From NCBI RefSeq assembly GCF_025913575.1, contig NZ_CP109785.1, positions 1 to 64,000 of the forward strand: DNA of 64,000 bases, read 5' to 3'. Positions 7,047 to 19,258 of this stretch are shown piece by piece. The position numbers were made by a program, and so were the translations under genes. The number at the start of each line of letters is the position of its first letter. The first letter of the stretch is position 1. This stretch comes from Halocatena marina. GTDB taxonomy: Archaea > Halobacteriota > Halobacteria > Halobacteriales > Haloarculaceae. The notes beneath the pieces were generated by a model, which was not told where the DNA came from, did no database searches, and was given only the letters and a program-made list of their open reading frames with translations.

Positions 7047-7511
7047 ATGCAGAAAAAAGGCGTCATTGTTGGTATTCTCATTGGGATCGTGATTGTGACC
7101 GGACCGATGGGAGCGCTGGCGACGATAGATAAACTGAACGGACCAGGGACTCCCGAGGTGACCGTAGAGCGCATCAACAGCACACACGCGGCCGTTTCGT
7201 GGACGACAAAGGAGCCGGCGCACGGACATCTGGATACGTATGTTCAGTTTCGGTGCAATGATTCGTGGTATGGAGTCGACCACATCAACGATTCGTCGTT
7301 ATCGCGTACCCATCTCGTCGTCGCGCCAATTTACGAGCTGAATAGCTCGCAGGTGAACCAGACGATAGCGAATGCTTCCGAGAACGATTCGATCAAACAG
7401 TACGAGGGAGAATCGCCCAGCCGGTACGAAGTAGTCGCGTCTGCGTACTTAGATGGATCTGGGGCATACAAGACGATCGTCGAACGGAACCTCAGTCAGG
7501 CCTGCCAGTAG
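7047..7511 (+). CDS. Exported or membrane-anchored protein, 154 aa, unknown function
   Basis: The N-terminus MQKKGVIVGILIGIVIVTG is a signal peptide or single anchor. The rest is polar and rich in N-x-S/T sequons (NSTH, NDSS, NSSQ, NQT, NASEN), suggesting an N-glycosylated surface protein. The segment GTPEVTVERINSTHAAVSW followed by TTKEPAHG resembles the start of a fibronectin type III-like beta sandwich. Two cysteines (FRCNDSW and the near-terminal SQACQ) could form a disulfide. The frame is open further upstream, but the signal peptide and the TATA element favour the ATG at 7047. Confidence 0.65.
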   Translation: MQKKGVIVGILIGIVIVTGPMGALATIDKLNGPGTPEVTVERINSTHAAVSWTTKEPAHGHLDTYVQFRCNDSWYGVDHINDSSLSRTHLVVAPIYELNSSQVNQTIANASENDSIKQYEGESPSRYEVVASAYLDGSGAYKTIVERNLSQACQ

Positions 7512-7631
7512 CACCTTTGAAAGGACGTTTTTCGTGGGATATTGTCTCGAACAGCTAAAATCGAACGACCCCGAACACGTGGAGAGTAAAATGGAGATAG
7601 TGTTTTCACCCCATCACACCTACGGCTGTGC

Positions 7632-8411
7632 ATGACGGTCACTCACGATGACGTTACGTTTGATTGGTTAGGATACGCCACGCTCCGAATCGAGACACCT
7701 GATGGATTCGTTGCGTATCTCGACCCCGGACGGTACGGCGTTCTCACCGGGGAGTGGATACCCGACACTGACGATATCGCACATCCTCCCGGGACCGATT
7801 ACGATCTCAAAGACGGCGACCTCGTCTGCGTGACGCACAACCACCACTACGACGCCGACGGAATCCAGCGTGTTGCACACGAAGACGCGACTGTCGTCAT
7901 CTACGACGGAGTCGATGCGGGCAGTATCGACCGCGATGTGCTCGCAGTTGATGAACTCCCCCACGATGTGACCCGAATCGAAACCGACGAACAGCTGGAT
8001 CTAGACAGTGGAAGCGTTCGGGCGGTTCCAGCCTACAACGACCCCGAGGGACCCCACACCAACGCTGATGGATCGCCGTTCCACCCCGAAGGGTTCGGGT
8101 GTGGCTATCTTCTCACACTCGACGGACGATCCATCTTCTGGCCGGGAGACAGCGATGTTCTTGATGAATACGAGAATCTTGGCGTTTCGACGTCCACATC
8201 CGAATCGACGTCGCTCTCTGTGTTTGTGCCACCGATCGGAGGGAGTTTCACGATGGACCGGCGCGAGGCTGCCGATCTCGCAGCTCGGTTCGACCCGGAC
8301 CTCGTGCTCCCGATTCACTACAATACGTTCGATGCGCTCGAAACAGATTCGAGTGCGTTCGCCGCAGATGTTGCACGTCGGGGCATCCCCGTCGTGCTGG
8401 ATGAAGCGTAG
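7632..8411 (+). CDS. MBL-fold metal-dependent hydrolase (UPF0173-like)
   Basis: Metallo-beta-lactamase-fold hydrolase. The N-terminus (FDWLGYATLRIET) and the metal motif THNHHYDADG match the RomA/UlaG/UPF0173 branch. The third metal region is FWPGDSD and the last is LPIHYNTFDA. The length of 259 aa is typical. The physiological substrate is unknown. It ends two bases before the stop of top6A on the opposite strand, so the two transcripts converge. Confidence 0.8.
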   Translation: MTVTHDDVTFDWLGYATLRIETPDGFVAYLDPGRYGVLTGEWIPDTDDIAHPPGTDYDLKDGDLVCVTHNHHYDADGIQRVAHEDATVVIYDGVDAGSIDRDVLAVDELPHDVTRIETDEQLDLDSGSVRAVPAYNDPEGPHTNADGSPFHPEGFGCGYLLTLDGRSIFWPGDSDVLDEYENLGVSTSTSESTSLSVFVPPIGGSFTMDRREAADLAARFDPDLVLPIHYNTFDALETDSSAFAADVARRGIPVVLDEA

Positions 8412-8413
8412 CG

Positions 8414-9511
8414 CTACAACACGCCCATATCAGACAGTCGTTCAGGTAGGTATGTGTCCGTGACGAAATCGAGACCGCGCGATGCGAGCGCCTGCTGCTC
8501 TGCCTTTTTCTCGATGTCGAGTTGGCGTTCGATCTGTTCGATCCAGTAATCCGACTGAAAACGTGGATCGTCGAGTTCGCTCTGGAGTGCGTTCACATCG
8601 GACTTCGAAAGCGGATCCGTCGGGAGATCGTACTCGACAATATCGGTCGGTTGGATACCGATGAACTGTGCCTGCGGTGTCGCCAGATACTCAGAGAGAT
8701 GCGCACTCTTAATACTCCCGTAGGCGACCGAGGCGAAGATCCGGTACGACCACGGGTCGCCGTCAGTAAAGACCACTACGGGTAAATCGAGTTCGTCGCG
8801 GAGGCGGCGAGTGATTCGTCGCGTCGCACGAGCAGGCTGGCCCTTGAGATGGACGACGATGGTGTTGAACGCTTCGTCGAATCCATTCTCGACGAGCCGA
8901 TCGCGCATTCCGCCGGTCTCGACACAAAGGACGAAATCGGCGCTGTGATCGAGGAATTCGATCGTATCTGGATTGTTCGGAATCTGATAGCCCCCTGCGC
9001 CAACGTCTTCCTGACAGTGAATATCGCGTTCGCCGCGGCGCGTCTGTTCTCGGAGGTGGAGTGGTCCCATCAGCGTCGCACCGGACTCTTCTGGCCGCAT
9101 ATGGAAGTCCTCACGCGTAACGTCCGAGACAATTTCGAGGTCCTCGATGAGCTGGTTCGACTCGTCTTGATCCGAGAATTGGGCCGCATCGAGATCCCAC
9201 GACTCGCTCAAGTAGTACAACTCACGCAGGGTCGACGAACGATCCTGGTCCAGTTGCTGTGCGAGAAAGTCGATGACGTAGATTGCTTTGAGGAGCTTCT
9301 TCGCGCCGGAAACGTTGTTGGCAGAGCGCGTCGAGTGTCGATCACCGTAGACCCACACACCGTGCTCTTCGTCGTATTCGATGTTCGATTTCGTTCGAGT
9401 GGGAATCTGCATCGAAGGAACGTCCCCGGAAGCGAACTGGTCGTAGAACTCGGCCGCGAGATCGAGAAGTCGGTCGCGGGCATCAGCGTCGGAATCTGTA
9501 TTCGTACTCAT
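8414..9511 (-). CDS. top6A: DNA topoisomerase VI subunit A
   Basis: Catalytic DNA-cleaving subunit of the type IIB topoisomerase VI (A2B2), the archaeal relative of eukaryotic Spo11. The winged-helix active site has the [11 protein letters not shown] motif with the tyrosine pair Y99-Y100. The Toprim domain shows [11 protein letters not shown] for the acidic metal ligand and FTDGDPWSY for the DxD. The length of 365 aa is normal. It lies 5 bases downstream of top6B on the same strand, so both are co-transcribed, as in other haloarchaea. Confidence 0.96.
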   Translation of the reverse strand: MSTNTDSDADARDRLLDLAAEFYDQFASGDVPSMQIPTRTKSNIEYDEEHGVWVYGDRHSTRSANNVSGAKKLLKAIYVIDFLAQQLDQDRSSTLRELYYLSESWDLDAAQFSDQDESNQLIEDLEIVSDVTREDFHMRPEESGATLMGPLHLREQTRRGERDIHCQEDVGAGGYQIPNNPDTIEFLDHSADFVLCVETGGMRDRLVENGFDEAFNTIVVHLKGQPARATRRITRRLRDELDLPVVVFTDGDPWSYRIFASVAYGSIKSAHLSEYLATPQAQFIGIQPTDIVEYDLPTDPLSKSDVNALQSELDDPRFQSDYWIEQIERQLDIEKKAEQQALASRGLDFVTDTYLPERLSDMGVL

Positions 9512-9516
9512 GATGA

Positions 9517-11973
9517 TTAGGCGTTAAGCGAGAGTTTCTCGGCTTCGATTCCTTCGACAGAAATGTCGAATGAGGCGTCCCCGTTCACGTCGTACAGTAA
9601 GGCAGCTTCTTCGCCGCTTCCAACGCTTGGGGCCCACTTGACGAACCACTCTCCATCCATCTCGACGACGGTCGCACCTTCGACGTCACCGGGATCGACG
9701 CTCACGATATCGGTTAGGTTGAGGTCTGCAACACGATCACTGTGGTTCGTTACGGCGAGTCGAACACCTCCGTTCTCGACGGTTCGCTCGATGAGGACGT
9801 TGTTCATGATCCGTGCAAGTGAGTCTTCGACAGCGAGTGGATCACGGTCGGTCATCTCTGTGAGCTTATCGGCCATCGCCGGGAGGATGTCGGCGATAAC
9901 GTTCCGTTTGCGCTGGCGTCGTTCGAGTGAGCGGCGCTTTTTGAGATAGCGCTTGAGATCGCGCGCTGCCTCTCGGAGCGCGAGTTCGATCTCGTTTTCG
10001 ATGGCGGGGACGTTTGCGATGGCGTCTTTCGACTCACTCGTAAACGGAACGTTCGTCGAGGCGACGTGCATCATCACGACGGCAGGCCCGTTCGGCATCC
10101 CGGTTCCGCCGGGTTGATCGAGCCCGTAGTTCCGCCAGTTGATCTCTTGGATCACATCGGATGTGGCACAGGCTCCGCGCTGATAGACCAGTGGGACTCG
10201 ATTAGCAAAGCGGAGCATATCAATTCGGCCGTCGGCGGACAGCTCGCCCCCGTAGGCGATACCTGCCTCGACAATGAATGGGTCACCACCATGGACCTCT
10301 GCATCCCGCGTCGCCGCAGCGTAGAAATCGGCGTCGAACTCCTTTCGCAGTCCTTCTTCAACCAGCTCGTTCGTGATCGGAGCGAGACAGTCTGTTGGTG
10401 GCGCGAGAATGTCTGTTTCACGCATTGCCTCCAGTAGTTCGCTTGCGATATCTCGATCCGTACTGACTTTGCGCACTGCCGGAGGGTCGTCCGGAACGGT
10501 CCGACAGGTCGACCAGATGGCCTCTGTTACGTTGTTCTGTGCCGTCTCTCCGAACGTTTCACCATCACGCTCTTTCGTCTGTTCGGCTGCACGGTTGACG
10601 TACTCCGACAGCATCTCTCGCGTGATTCGGTGCCGTTCTACAGTGTCGAGCTTTGTAGTGATACGGCGAGCCATTCCCTCGATCGCCGCCATTCCTTTGC
10701 GGCTCGTCGTGGCGTCGTCAATGAGCTGAGCGAGATCAGCCGCACAGTTTTCTGTAATCGTATCCCATACAGCTACGACAGTGTTTTTCTGAACCGTCTT
10801 GCCGAACGTCACCCCCGAGTCGGCTTTCATCTGTTCTCCAGTCTCTGCTACGATCTCGATGAGTTCGTGATGGGCGATACGATCACGCTCTGTGACGGCC
10901 TCAGCAACCCGTGTTGCAAATGTGGCGGTCGCATCTGCGCTCTTGTTCGCCACCGCATCTGTGACGACTGTCTCGATATCCAGCTCCTCGACGACGAGTG
11001 CGCCGTTTGTCTTTTCGGATACACCTTCGCGTCCAGTTTCTTGTTCGCCTTCACGAGCGTGGCGCTGTGCGTGTAGCGGTTGCCACGATAGCTCTCTCCC
11101 GAAGTGACGATCTCGGAAGGCATCGGTGACGGAGGCTGCTGTCTTCTGGCCGACCCGCGTGAACTCGGCTTGTAGAAATCCTGAAATTGAGTATGAATCC
11201 GTCTCTCCGAGCATTTTGATGAGGGATCCAAGCTCAACGCCGTGTGGGTGGGGCCGGATCTCTTCCGTTTCAGCCGGAAGCTGATCGGTCACTCGCTCGA
11301 ACTTCAGCTGTTCTCGTGGCTCCTTGAACTCGATGCGAGCGTGGGGGTTGACAACCGCCGTGTGCTTGATGTAATCGTGTAGCTGCTGGCGGGCGCGCAT
11401 ATTCGCTTCCATCTCCAGTTCGATCCGCGTCCCGTGCGGACGCTCCCACGTGGTCGTCGTCTCGACCGAAATCTCCGGTTCGTTCGTGTCTGTATCGATA
11501 ATGAGTTCGAAGTACTCAGCCGCAGCATCTCGTTCGGTCCGAGACGTGATCATCGCGGGCTTTCCGCTCGTGAGTTGTGAGTAGAGAACAGCAGCCGAAA
11601 TCCCAATACCCTGCTGTCCGCGCTTCTGTTCACGAACGTGAAACCGAGAGCCGTACAGCAATTTACCGAACACCTTTGGAATTTGCTCTTTCGTGATGCC
11701 CGGGCCATTGTCTTCAACGACGAGGCGGTAGTAATCGCCCTCTTCTGTGATTTCGATATAAAGATCTGGAAGAATACCCGCCTCCTCGGTCGCATCGAGC
11801 GCGTTGTCTACTGCTTCTTTGACAGCTGTGACCAGTCCCCTGGCACCGCTGTCAAAGCCAAGCATATGCTTGTTTTTCTCGAAAAATTCGGCAATGGAGA
11901 TAGATCGTTGGCTCTCTGCCAACTCCTCGGCGACGCTCTCACGCCCGCCGAGCTCCGATTGGTACGATGTCAT
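9517..11973 (-). CDS. top6B: DNA topoisomerase VI subunit B, enlarged haloarchaeal form
   Basis: ATPase subunit of topoisomerase VI. GHKL motifs: EAVDNALDA (N57), VEDNGPGI (86-93) and [10 protein letters not shown] (118-127). The transducer domain follows the H2TH region. The ATG at 11973 fits the conserved start ([12 protein letters not shown] follows at about 24); the open frame reaches 12078, but nothing there looks conserved. A TTTTAA box lies 27 bases upstream. At 818 aa it is much longer than the roughly 530-residue crenarchaeal form. The extra part (about residues 300-500) contains an internal duplication: 364-410 and 448-494 share a helix-rich pattern around TFGKTVQKN and TFGETAQNN. 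Confidence 0.95.
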   Translation of the reverse strand: MTSYQSELGGRESVAEELAESQRSISIAEFFEKNKHMLGFDSGARGLVTAVKEAVDNALDATEEAGILPDLYIEITEEGDYYRLVVEDNGPGITKEQIPKVFGKLLYGSRFHVREQKRGQQGIGISAAVLYSQLTSGKPAMITSRTERDAAAEYFELIIDTDTNEPEISVETTTTWERPHGTRIELEMEANMRARQQLHDYIKHTAVVNPHARIEFKEPREQLKFERVTDQLPAETEEIRPHPHGVELGSLIKMLGETDSYSISGFLQAEFTRVGQKTAASVTDAFRDRHFGRELSWQPLHAQRHAREGEQETGREGVSEKTNGALVVEELDIETVVTDAVANKSADATATFATRVAEAVTERDRIAHHELIEIVAETGEQMKADSGVTFGKTVQKNTVVAVWDTITENCAADLAQLIDDATTSRKGMAAIEGMARRITTKLDTVERHRITREMLSEYVNRAAEQTKERDGETFGETAQNNVTEAIWSTCRTVPDDPPAVRKVSTDRDIASELLEAMRETDILAPPTDCLAPITNELVEEGLRKEFDADFYAAATRDAEVHGGDPFIVEAGIAYGGELSADGRIDMLRFANRVPLVYQRGACATSDVIQEINWRNYGLDQPGGTGMPNGPAVVMMHVASTNVPFTSESKDAIANVPAIENEIELALREAARDLKRYLKKRRSLERRQRKRNVIADILPAMADKLTEMTDRDPLAVEDSLARIMNNVLIERTVENGGVRLAVTNHSDRVADLNLTDIVSVDPGDVEGATVVEMDGEWFVKWAPSVGSGEEAALLYDVNGDASFDISVEGIEAEKLSLNA

Positions 11974-11997
11974 GGTATTCGGCCGTACTGCACCCTC

Positions 11998-12128
11998 GGT
12001 TAAAACTGCCGCGGCACCAGAGTGAAAGTGAAGGTGTGTCACAGTTGTATATCGCAACCGTCCGGTTATGGTCTGCATACAATCATATACTCAAACACAT
12101 TTTCTCGCGCGCGTGCGAGGGTTTTATG
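11998..12128. promoter_or_regulatory. Divergent promoter region between top6B and gyrB
   Basis: The minus-strand TATA box for top6B is TTTTAA at 12000-12005, 27 bases from its ATG. The plus-strand box for gyrB is TTTTATG at 12122-12128, about 33 bases from its ATG at 12161. Just before the gyrB box is the inverted repeat CTCGC/GCGAG at 12104-12108 and 12115-12119, separated by alternating purine-pyrimidine bases. This could be a regulator site or a supercoiling-sensitive element. Confidence 0.5.
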
Positions 12129-12133
12129 CGTGA

Positions 12134-14077
<1,944 letters not shown>

Positions 14078-14206
14078 TTCGGTACCGTTCGATCGAGTAC
14101 ACTATACTAACTACATGACGACATTATTCAATCCACATCGATGCGTTTCGACGCCGGACTGGCAGACGACTAGCGGTGATTCTCTCGGTATGGGGGGCCG
14201 TGATCG

Positions 14207-16651
14207 ATGAGTTCTGACCTTCCTGACAATCCACCGGTTGCCGATGCAGACCGCGTCAAATCGGTTCGCGTCGAGGAGGAGATGGAACAGAGCTACATCG
14301 ACTACGCGATGAGCGTCATCGTCGGTCGCGCGCTCCCCGACGTCCGCGACGGTCTCAAACCCGTTCAAAAGCGGATTCTGTACGCAATGCACGAGGCGGG
14401 CGTGAGTTCGAACGCGGCCCACCGAAAGTCATCGAACATCGTCGGTGACACGATGGGGAAATATCACCCCCACGGCGATGATTCGATCTATGATGCGCTC
14501 GCCCGGATGGCACAGGAGTTCTCGCTGCGGTACCCGCTCGTCGATGGGCAGGGTAACTTCGGCTCGGTCGATGGTGATCCACCGGCAGCAATGCGGTATA
14601 CAGAAGCCCGGATGAGTTCGCTTGCTGAGGAGTTGCTGACGGACATCGAGCAAGACACCGTCGACTTCGGGTCGAACTACGACGACCGACTCACGGAGCC
14701 GGCGGTGCTCCCCGCTGCACTCCCGAATCTTCTGTTAAACGGCTCCTCAGGGATCGCCGTCGGGATGAGCACGAACATCCCGCCCCACAATCTCGGAGAA
14801 GTCGTCGACAGCGTCATCCATCTCATCGACAACCCGGACTGTGCGATCGCCGATCTCATGGACTACGTGAAGGGTCCCGACTTCCCGACGGGTGCGAACA
14901 TCGTCGGTCGAGCCGGGATCTACGACGCGTACACGACAGGTCGCGGGAAGCTCCGGGTCCGCGCCGAAATGGAAATCGAAGAAGACGAAGAACGGATCAT
15001 CGTCACAGAACTCCCTTATCACGAGAACAAGGCGCGACGCATCGAGCGCATCGCAGACGACGTGAACGAGGGAACCATACAAGGTATCAGAGATCTTCGG
15101 GACGAATCCGACCGCGAGGGGATCCGCATCGTCATCGAACTCAAACGTGGTGCGAATCCCGATCTCGTTAAGAATCAGTTGCTGAAACACCATCTCGAAC
15201 GAACCTTCAGCATCATCACCCTCGCACTCGTGGACGGCCAACCACGAATCCTGAACCTGAAGGAACTGCTTGAGGAGTTCCTCGATCACCGCTGTGAGGT
15301 CGTCCGTCGCCGGACCCAACACGAGTTGGACAACGCTCAGGAACGGGCGCACGTTCTCGAAGGGCGACTGTTGGCCCTCGATAACGTCGACAACGTGGTC
15401 GAACTGATCCGCGATGCCGATGATCGCTCGGCGGCAAAAGAAGATCTTCAGGACGAGTTCGGTTTCACCGAGCGCCAAGCGAATCACATCGTTCGAATGC
15501 AACTCGGGAGCCTCACATCGCTGGAAACGGTGGAGATTGAGGACGAGTACGAGACACTCACCGAAGAGATCGAGCGTCTCCAAACGATTCTCGGTGATCG
15601 AAGCGAGCTGCTTGGTGTCATCAAATCAGAGCTACACGAGCTCAAAACACGCTACAACGACGACCGCCGGACGAGTATTATCGAAGACGTCGGAACGGTC
15701 ACTCACGAGGATCTGATTCCCGAAGAAGAGTCTGTCGTCGTGTTGACCGAATCGAACTACGTGAAACGAATGCCACTGTCAACGTTCGATGCTCAACACC
15801 GGGGCGGAAAAGGAATCATCGGAACAGGACTGAAAGACGGCGACCGAGTGAGTGCCGTTTTCCAAGCCAACTCTCACGATTACCTCCTCTGCTTTTCCAA
15901 CAAGGGGCAGGTCTACCAACTGAAGACCTACAACCTCCCGGAAATGAGTCGGACGGCGCGTGGCAAGTCGGCGGTAAACGTCCTCGAACTCGACGCTGAT
16001 GAGGACGTTACGGCTATCGTCAATACCGACGAGTTCAACGGCGATGAATCTCTGACGATGGTTACCCGAGGTGGGTACGTCAAACGTACCCCATCGGATG
16101 CGTTCAACAACATCCTTTCAACGGGAATCCGAGCAGTCAAACTCGAAGAGGGAGACGAACTCGTCGACGTGACCGTCACTAACGGCACGAAAGACGTGAT
16201 CATCGGTACCGAATACGGTCGGGCAATTCGGTTCGACGAGAAAGAAGCTCGATCGATGGGTCGGAGCGCACGGGGCGTCAACGGTATCAAACTCTGCGAG
16301 GGCGACCGAGTTGCGGGTCTGGTCGCCGTCAGCGATGATGATGAAAGCGCGCTATTGACCGTCACGAGAAATGGCTACGGAAAGCGCACGCCAATCGAAG
16401 AGTACCGTTCGCAGTCTCGGTACGGCAAGGGACTCGTCGACATCAAGACGACTGAGCGAAATGGGCCTGTGGTCGCGCTTGAAGCCGTCCGAGAACACGA
16501 TGATCTCATCTTGATGAGCGAAAATGGACAGATCATGCGAACTCACGCGAGTGAAATATCGTCGCAAGGACGAAACACGATGGGTGTTCGCGTGATGTGC
16601 CCGGACGATGACGACTGTGTTGCGAGCGTTGACGTTATTCCTCTTGATTGA
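14207..16651 (+). CDS. gyrA: DNA gyrase subunit A
   Basis: DNA-cleaving subunit of gyrase. The catalytic tyrosine is Y131 in [11 protein letters not shown]. The quinolone-resistance region reads [17 protein letters not shown], so the residue at the position of E. coli Ser83 is Asp92. The C-terminal beta-pinwheel contains the GyrA box as HRGGKGIIG, required for DNA wrapping, and repeated blades ([35 protein letters not shown]). The length of 814 aa is normal. It is downstream of gyrB in the same operon. Confidence 0.97.
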   Translation: MSSDLPDNPPVADADRVKSVRVEEEMEQSYIDYAMSVIVGRALPDVRDGLKPVQKRILYAMHEAGVSSNAAHRKSSNIVGDTMGKYHPHGDDSIYDALARMAQEFSLRYPLVDGQGNFGSVDGDPPAAMRYTEARMSSLAEELLTDIEQDTVDFGSNYDDRLTEPAVLPAALPNLLLNGSSGIAVGMSTNIPPHNLGEVVDSVIHLIDNPDCAIADLMDYVKGPDFPTGANIVGRAGIYDAYTTGRGKLRVRAEMEIEEDEERIIVTELPYHENKARRIERIADDVNEGTIQGIRDLRDESDREGIRIVIELKRGANPDLVKNQLLKHHLERTFSIITLALVDGQPRILNLKELLEEFLDHRCEVVRRRTQHELDNAQERAHVLEGRLLALDNVDNVVELIRDADDRSAAKEDLQDEFGFTERQANHIVRMQLGSLTSLETVEIEDEYETLTEEIERLQTILGDRSELLGVIKSELHELKTRYNDDRRTSIIEDVGTVTHEDLIPEEESVVVLTESNYVKRMPLSTFDAQHRGGKGIIGTGLKDGDRVSAVFQANSHDYLLCFSNKGQVYQLKTYNLPEMSRTARGKSAVNVLELDADEDVTAIVNTDEFNGDESLTMVTRGGYVKRTPSDAFNNILSTGIRAVKLEEGDELVDVTVTNGTKDVIIGTEYGRAIRFDEKEARSMGRSARGVNGIKLCEGDRVAGLVAVSDDDESALLTVTRNGYGKRTPIEEYRSQSRYGKGLVDIKTTERNGPVVALEAVREHDDLILMSENGQIMRTHASEISSQGRNTMGVRVMCPDDDDCVASVDVIPLD

Positions 16652-17079
16652 CGCCAGGGACTGACCTCACGACGTGTCACGGTGTGATATCATACAGTTT
16701 GGGTTAGTGTCATAACATAGTCTATTTCAGTGTGCCACTGATCTTAATTTCAGTAGTCGACTCAACGTCTCTCAGTATACGATTACTGTTTATTGACTAA
16801 GACTCGACTTCCGCTTGAGCGTTCTTCTTCCCACTCGACGTACTCATGATCTCTCATCATTTCATATGACTGTATCTATATAATTGTAGATGATATATTA
16901 TGATTAAATTATACATAACTGAATTGTCTTGTGGAATCTCGATTCACGCCTCTGCAAATATTTTTAGAATCAATATAGATAGGAAATATTGAGGGGTGTG
17001 AAATAAATTAGTATTGGGTGTATCAATGAAACAGAACCGGCGTTACGTTCATTGCATCTGATCACATAGCTTGATACGG
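16652..17079. other. AT-rich intergenic region with a possible gene-tail remnant
   Basis: There is no convincing gene in these 428 bases. From about 16870 to 17020 the DNA is very AT-rich and probably carries the promoter of the following gene. On the minus strand, 16783-16876 is an open stretch ending in TAA whose translation (SYEMMRDHEYVEWEEERSSG, then SRVLVNKQ) looks like the C-terminal end of a real protein, for example a winged-helix protein, but it is closed upstream by a stop. It may be a relic. Confidence 0.4.
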
Positions 17080-17526
17080 ATGAGGCGAGATTATTTCACG
17101 CTCGATGTCACCACGGGAGACGAAACGAAGCCCCAAATCACCGTTAGCTTTGACGGGCCAGCGAAGTCGTTTGAGGATCGACTGACTGACGAGGCTGGTA
17201 TGACGCTCGACACCGAACAATTGGATGTCACGTACCGACTTCACGATGATGCACTGACTGTAGGGGGATCAGGAGTTCTCGCTGTTACAAATCGCATCAC
17301 CGGAGATTTCGTCCTCGAATGTAACGCTGATGCTGGTATGATTGATCAGCTCGTCAGCGCTGCTCGGGAGAACGATGACAACAATGCCGATGGCCGCTAT
17401 CAGTTCAGCGTCACGGTCAACGATCACGAGATGCTTTCGTGCGATCGGGACATTTTCCTCGTCTACAACACCGAGGGTGACCTTCTCCGCCAACACAGTC
17501 TCATCCCCAGTGGCGTCGAACTATGA
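17080..17526 (+). CDS. Conserved haloarchaeal protein (DUF5793-like), 148 aa
   Basis: The start MRRDYFTLDV and the body (PQITVSFDGPAKSFEDRL, then LDVTYRL) match my recollection of a small family conserved across haloarchaea and labelled DUF5793. No catalytic motif is visible. The protein is soluble and acidic, with mainly beta-rich prediction by eye, and carries single cysteines at LECNAD and LSCDRD. I chose the ATG at 17080; an in-frame TTG nine bases earlier is less likely. The family name is recalled, not searched. Confidence 0.7.
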   Translation: MRRDYFTLDVTTGDETKPQITVSFDGPAKSFEDRLTDEAGMTLDTEQLDVTYRLHDDALTVGGSGVLAVTNRITGDFVLECNADAGMIDQLVSAARENDDNNADGRYQFSVTVNDHEMLSCDRDIFLVYNTEGDLLRQHSLIPSGVEL

Positions 17527-17764
17527 CGTCCATCTTTTAAGTACGCACAGTACATTCCGTGTGACCGTCCCACTCCCACCAAGTTCCGACTATACTCGAA
17601 CATACTCATCTGAAGCTTGCAAATACGGCAGTGAACGGTGGTAAGAGGGGCGCTCAGCCACAATTTCGTCGTCAGCGACGATAGTGTGCAGTGATAACTC
17701 TCTACTGTGATGGTGGGGTGATCTCTTGCAATGAACGTAAGTATCGGCCATTCTGATAGCCCGT

Positions 17765-19213
17765 ATGGGCCTGTTCGGAACCGCGGGAATCCGGGGCGAC
17801 GCCCGTAGGAGCGTCACACCAGCATTGGCGCTTGCCGTCGGTCGTGCCATCGGATTGGACGCGGAGGAGGTTGTCGTCGGTCGGGATGGACGTGAAACAG
17901 GGACGGCGCTCGCTGGTGCTATCGAGGCAGGGGTAACGAGTGGCGGTGCACGGGTGTTGCGCGCCGAACAACTCCCCACGCCAGCACTCGCGTATGCCTC
18001 CCGCGACCGCCACGGCGTGATGCTCACCGCGAGCCACAATCCACCGCAGGACAATGGAATCAAACTGTTTGCCAACGGTGAGGAGTTCGACGCCGAGACC
18101 GAAGCGCGGATCGAAGGACGAGTCGAGCGCGGTACGGAACCAGCGCCGTGGGATGATTGGGGGACGACCGAACGCGTCGAGCTGCTCTCTGTCTACCGAT
18201 CAGCGGTCGTCGAGTACGCCCGTGCATTCGCAGCTGGTGCTGATTCTGCGTCCGATCTCGATGGACTCTCCGTCGTTGTCGACTGTGCCAACGGAATGGC
18301 ATCGCTTGCAACGCCCCAAGTACTGCGCGAACTCGGCGCACACGTCGTCGCGTTGAATGCGAACGTCGATGGCCACTTCCCCGGTCGGCCAAGCAAACCC
18401 ACCCCATCGACGCTGTCTGACCTCCGCGCATTCGTCGACGACCACGACGACCCTGTCGTGGGAATCGGACACGACGGCGACGCAGATAGAATCGTTATCG
18501 TCGACGGCGATGGGGAGGTCGTCCACGAAGACACCGTGCTTGCTATTCTTGCAGAACACTACGTGCGTGCGAGCGATGAGGACGATCCAGTGGTCGTGAC
18601 AACGCCGAACGCCTCCGGACGCATCGACGAGCGCGTCAAAGAGGCTGGTGGTCGTGTCGAACGAACTCGTCTTGGCTACCTCCACGACGGTATCAAAACA
18701 GTACAGAGTGAGGGCGGGACGGTTGTCTTTGCTGGCGAACCGTGGAAGCATATTCACCCTGCGTTTGGCCCATGGATCGATGGGGTCGCAAGCGCTGCGG
18801 TCCTCTCTGTGCTCGTTGCCAATGCCGAAGAGGAACCAGTCGATCCACAGGCCGAAAGCGAACGCGATGGACTCGCTGCTCTTCGCCATCCTGTCACCGA
18901 ACGACCGTACCGAAAAGAGAGCATCGAATGTCCTGACGAATGCAAGCCGATGGTGCTAAAGCGGGTCCAGGAAGTACTCCCACGACGATTCCCCAACGCA
19001 GTGGTCGATACCGAGTACGGCGTCCGTCTCGACTTCGATGACGGATCATGGACACTCATCCGTCCGAGTGGAACGGAGCCATACGTCCGCGTGTACGCAG
19101 AAAGTGCGACTGTCGATGAACTAGTTTCAGCAGTCACTGATACCGTAGAACAGGCTGTGACTGATGCTGACGGATGTCTGCGGACGGATGGCCAAGGACC
19201 GTCAAAGCGATGA
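17765..19213 (+). CDS. Alpha-D-phosphohexomutase family enzyme (GlmM/PMM type; candidate phosphopentomutase)
   Basis: Four-domain phosphosugar mutase. The phosphorylated serine is S90 in TASHNPPQDNGIK. The Mg loop is DGDADR at 237-242. The phosphate loop is RPSGTEP from 433. The sugar-binding loop, usually GEPSGH or GEESGH, reads GEPWKH at 324-329, so the substrate is probably not the usual glucosamine- or mannose-phosphate. It stands directly before a nucleoside importer, cytidine deaminase and uridine phosphorylase. A phosphopentomutase of this same family is established in Thermococcus. Conversion of ribose-1-phosphate to ribose-5-phosphate is therefore a good inference, not a proven role. 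Confidence 0.85.
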   Translation: MGLFGTAGIRGDARRSVTPALALAVGRAIGLDAEEVVVGRDGRETGTALAGAIEAGVTSGGARVLRAEQLPTPALAYASRDRHGVMLTASHNPPQDNGIKLFANGEEFDAETEARIEGRVERGTEPAPWDDWGTTERVELLSVYRSAVVEYARAFAAGADSASDLDGLSVVVDCANGMASLATPQVLRELGAHVVALNANVDGHFPGRPSKPTPSTLSDLRAFVDDHDDPVVGIGHDGDADRIVIVDGDGEVVHEDTVLAILAEHYVRASDEDDPVVVTTPNASGRIDERVKEAGGRVERTRLGYLHDGIKTVQSEGGTVVFAGEPWKHIHPAFGPWIDGVASAAVLSVLVANAEEEPVDPQAESERDGLAALRHPVTERPYRKESIECPDECKPMVLKRVQEVLPRRFPNAVVDTEYGVRLDFDDGSWTLIRPSGTEPYVRVYAESATVDELVSAVTDTVEQAVTDADGCLRTDGQGPSKR

Positions 19214-19252
19214 TTTTATCATTATAAAGTTGCGAAGGGAACATAGTGTTCC
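19210..19252 (+). promoter_or_regulatory. Promoter with operator-like palindromes before the nucleoside importer
   Basis: The TATA box TTATAAAG at 19222-19229 lies 30 bases before the ATG at 19259. Directly behind it is the perfect palindrome GGAACA-TAG-TGTTCC at 19238-19252, covering the expected initiation site. A second palindrome, ATGAT-TTT-ATCAT at 19210-19222, touches the upstream edge of the box. This arrangement suggests a repressor site that occludes the transcription start. Confidence 0.65.
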
Positions 19253-19258
19253 ATAGTC

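Noticed and set aside
14747..15583. 278-codon frame opposite gyrA
   Set aside because: Antisense shadow of conserved GyrA sequence.
17669..17685. Small hairpin CGTCG/CGACG before the phosphomutase
   Set aside because: Stem of only five to six pairs without T-run or positional logic; such hairpins are frequent here.
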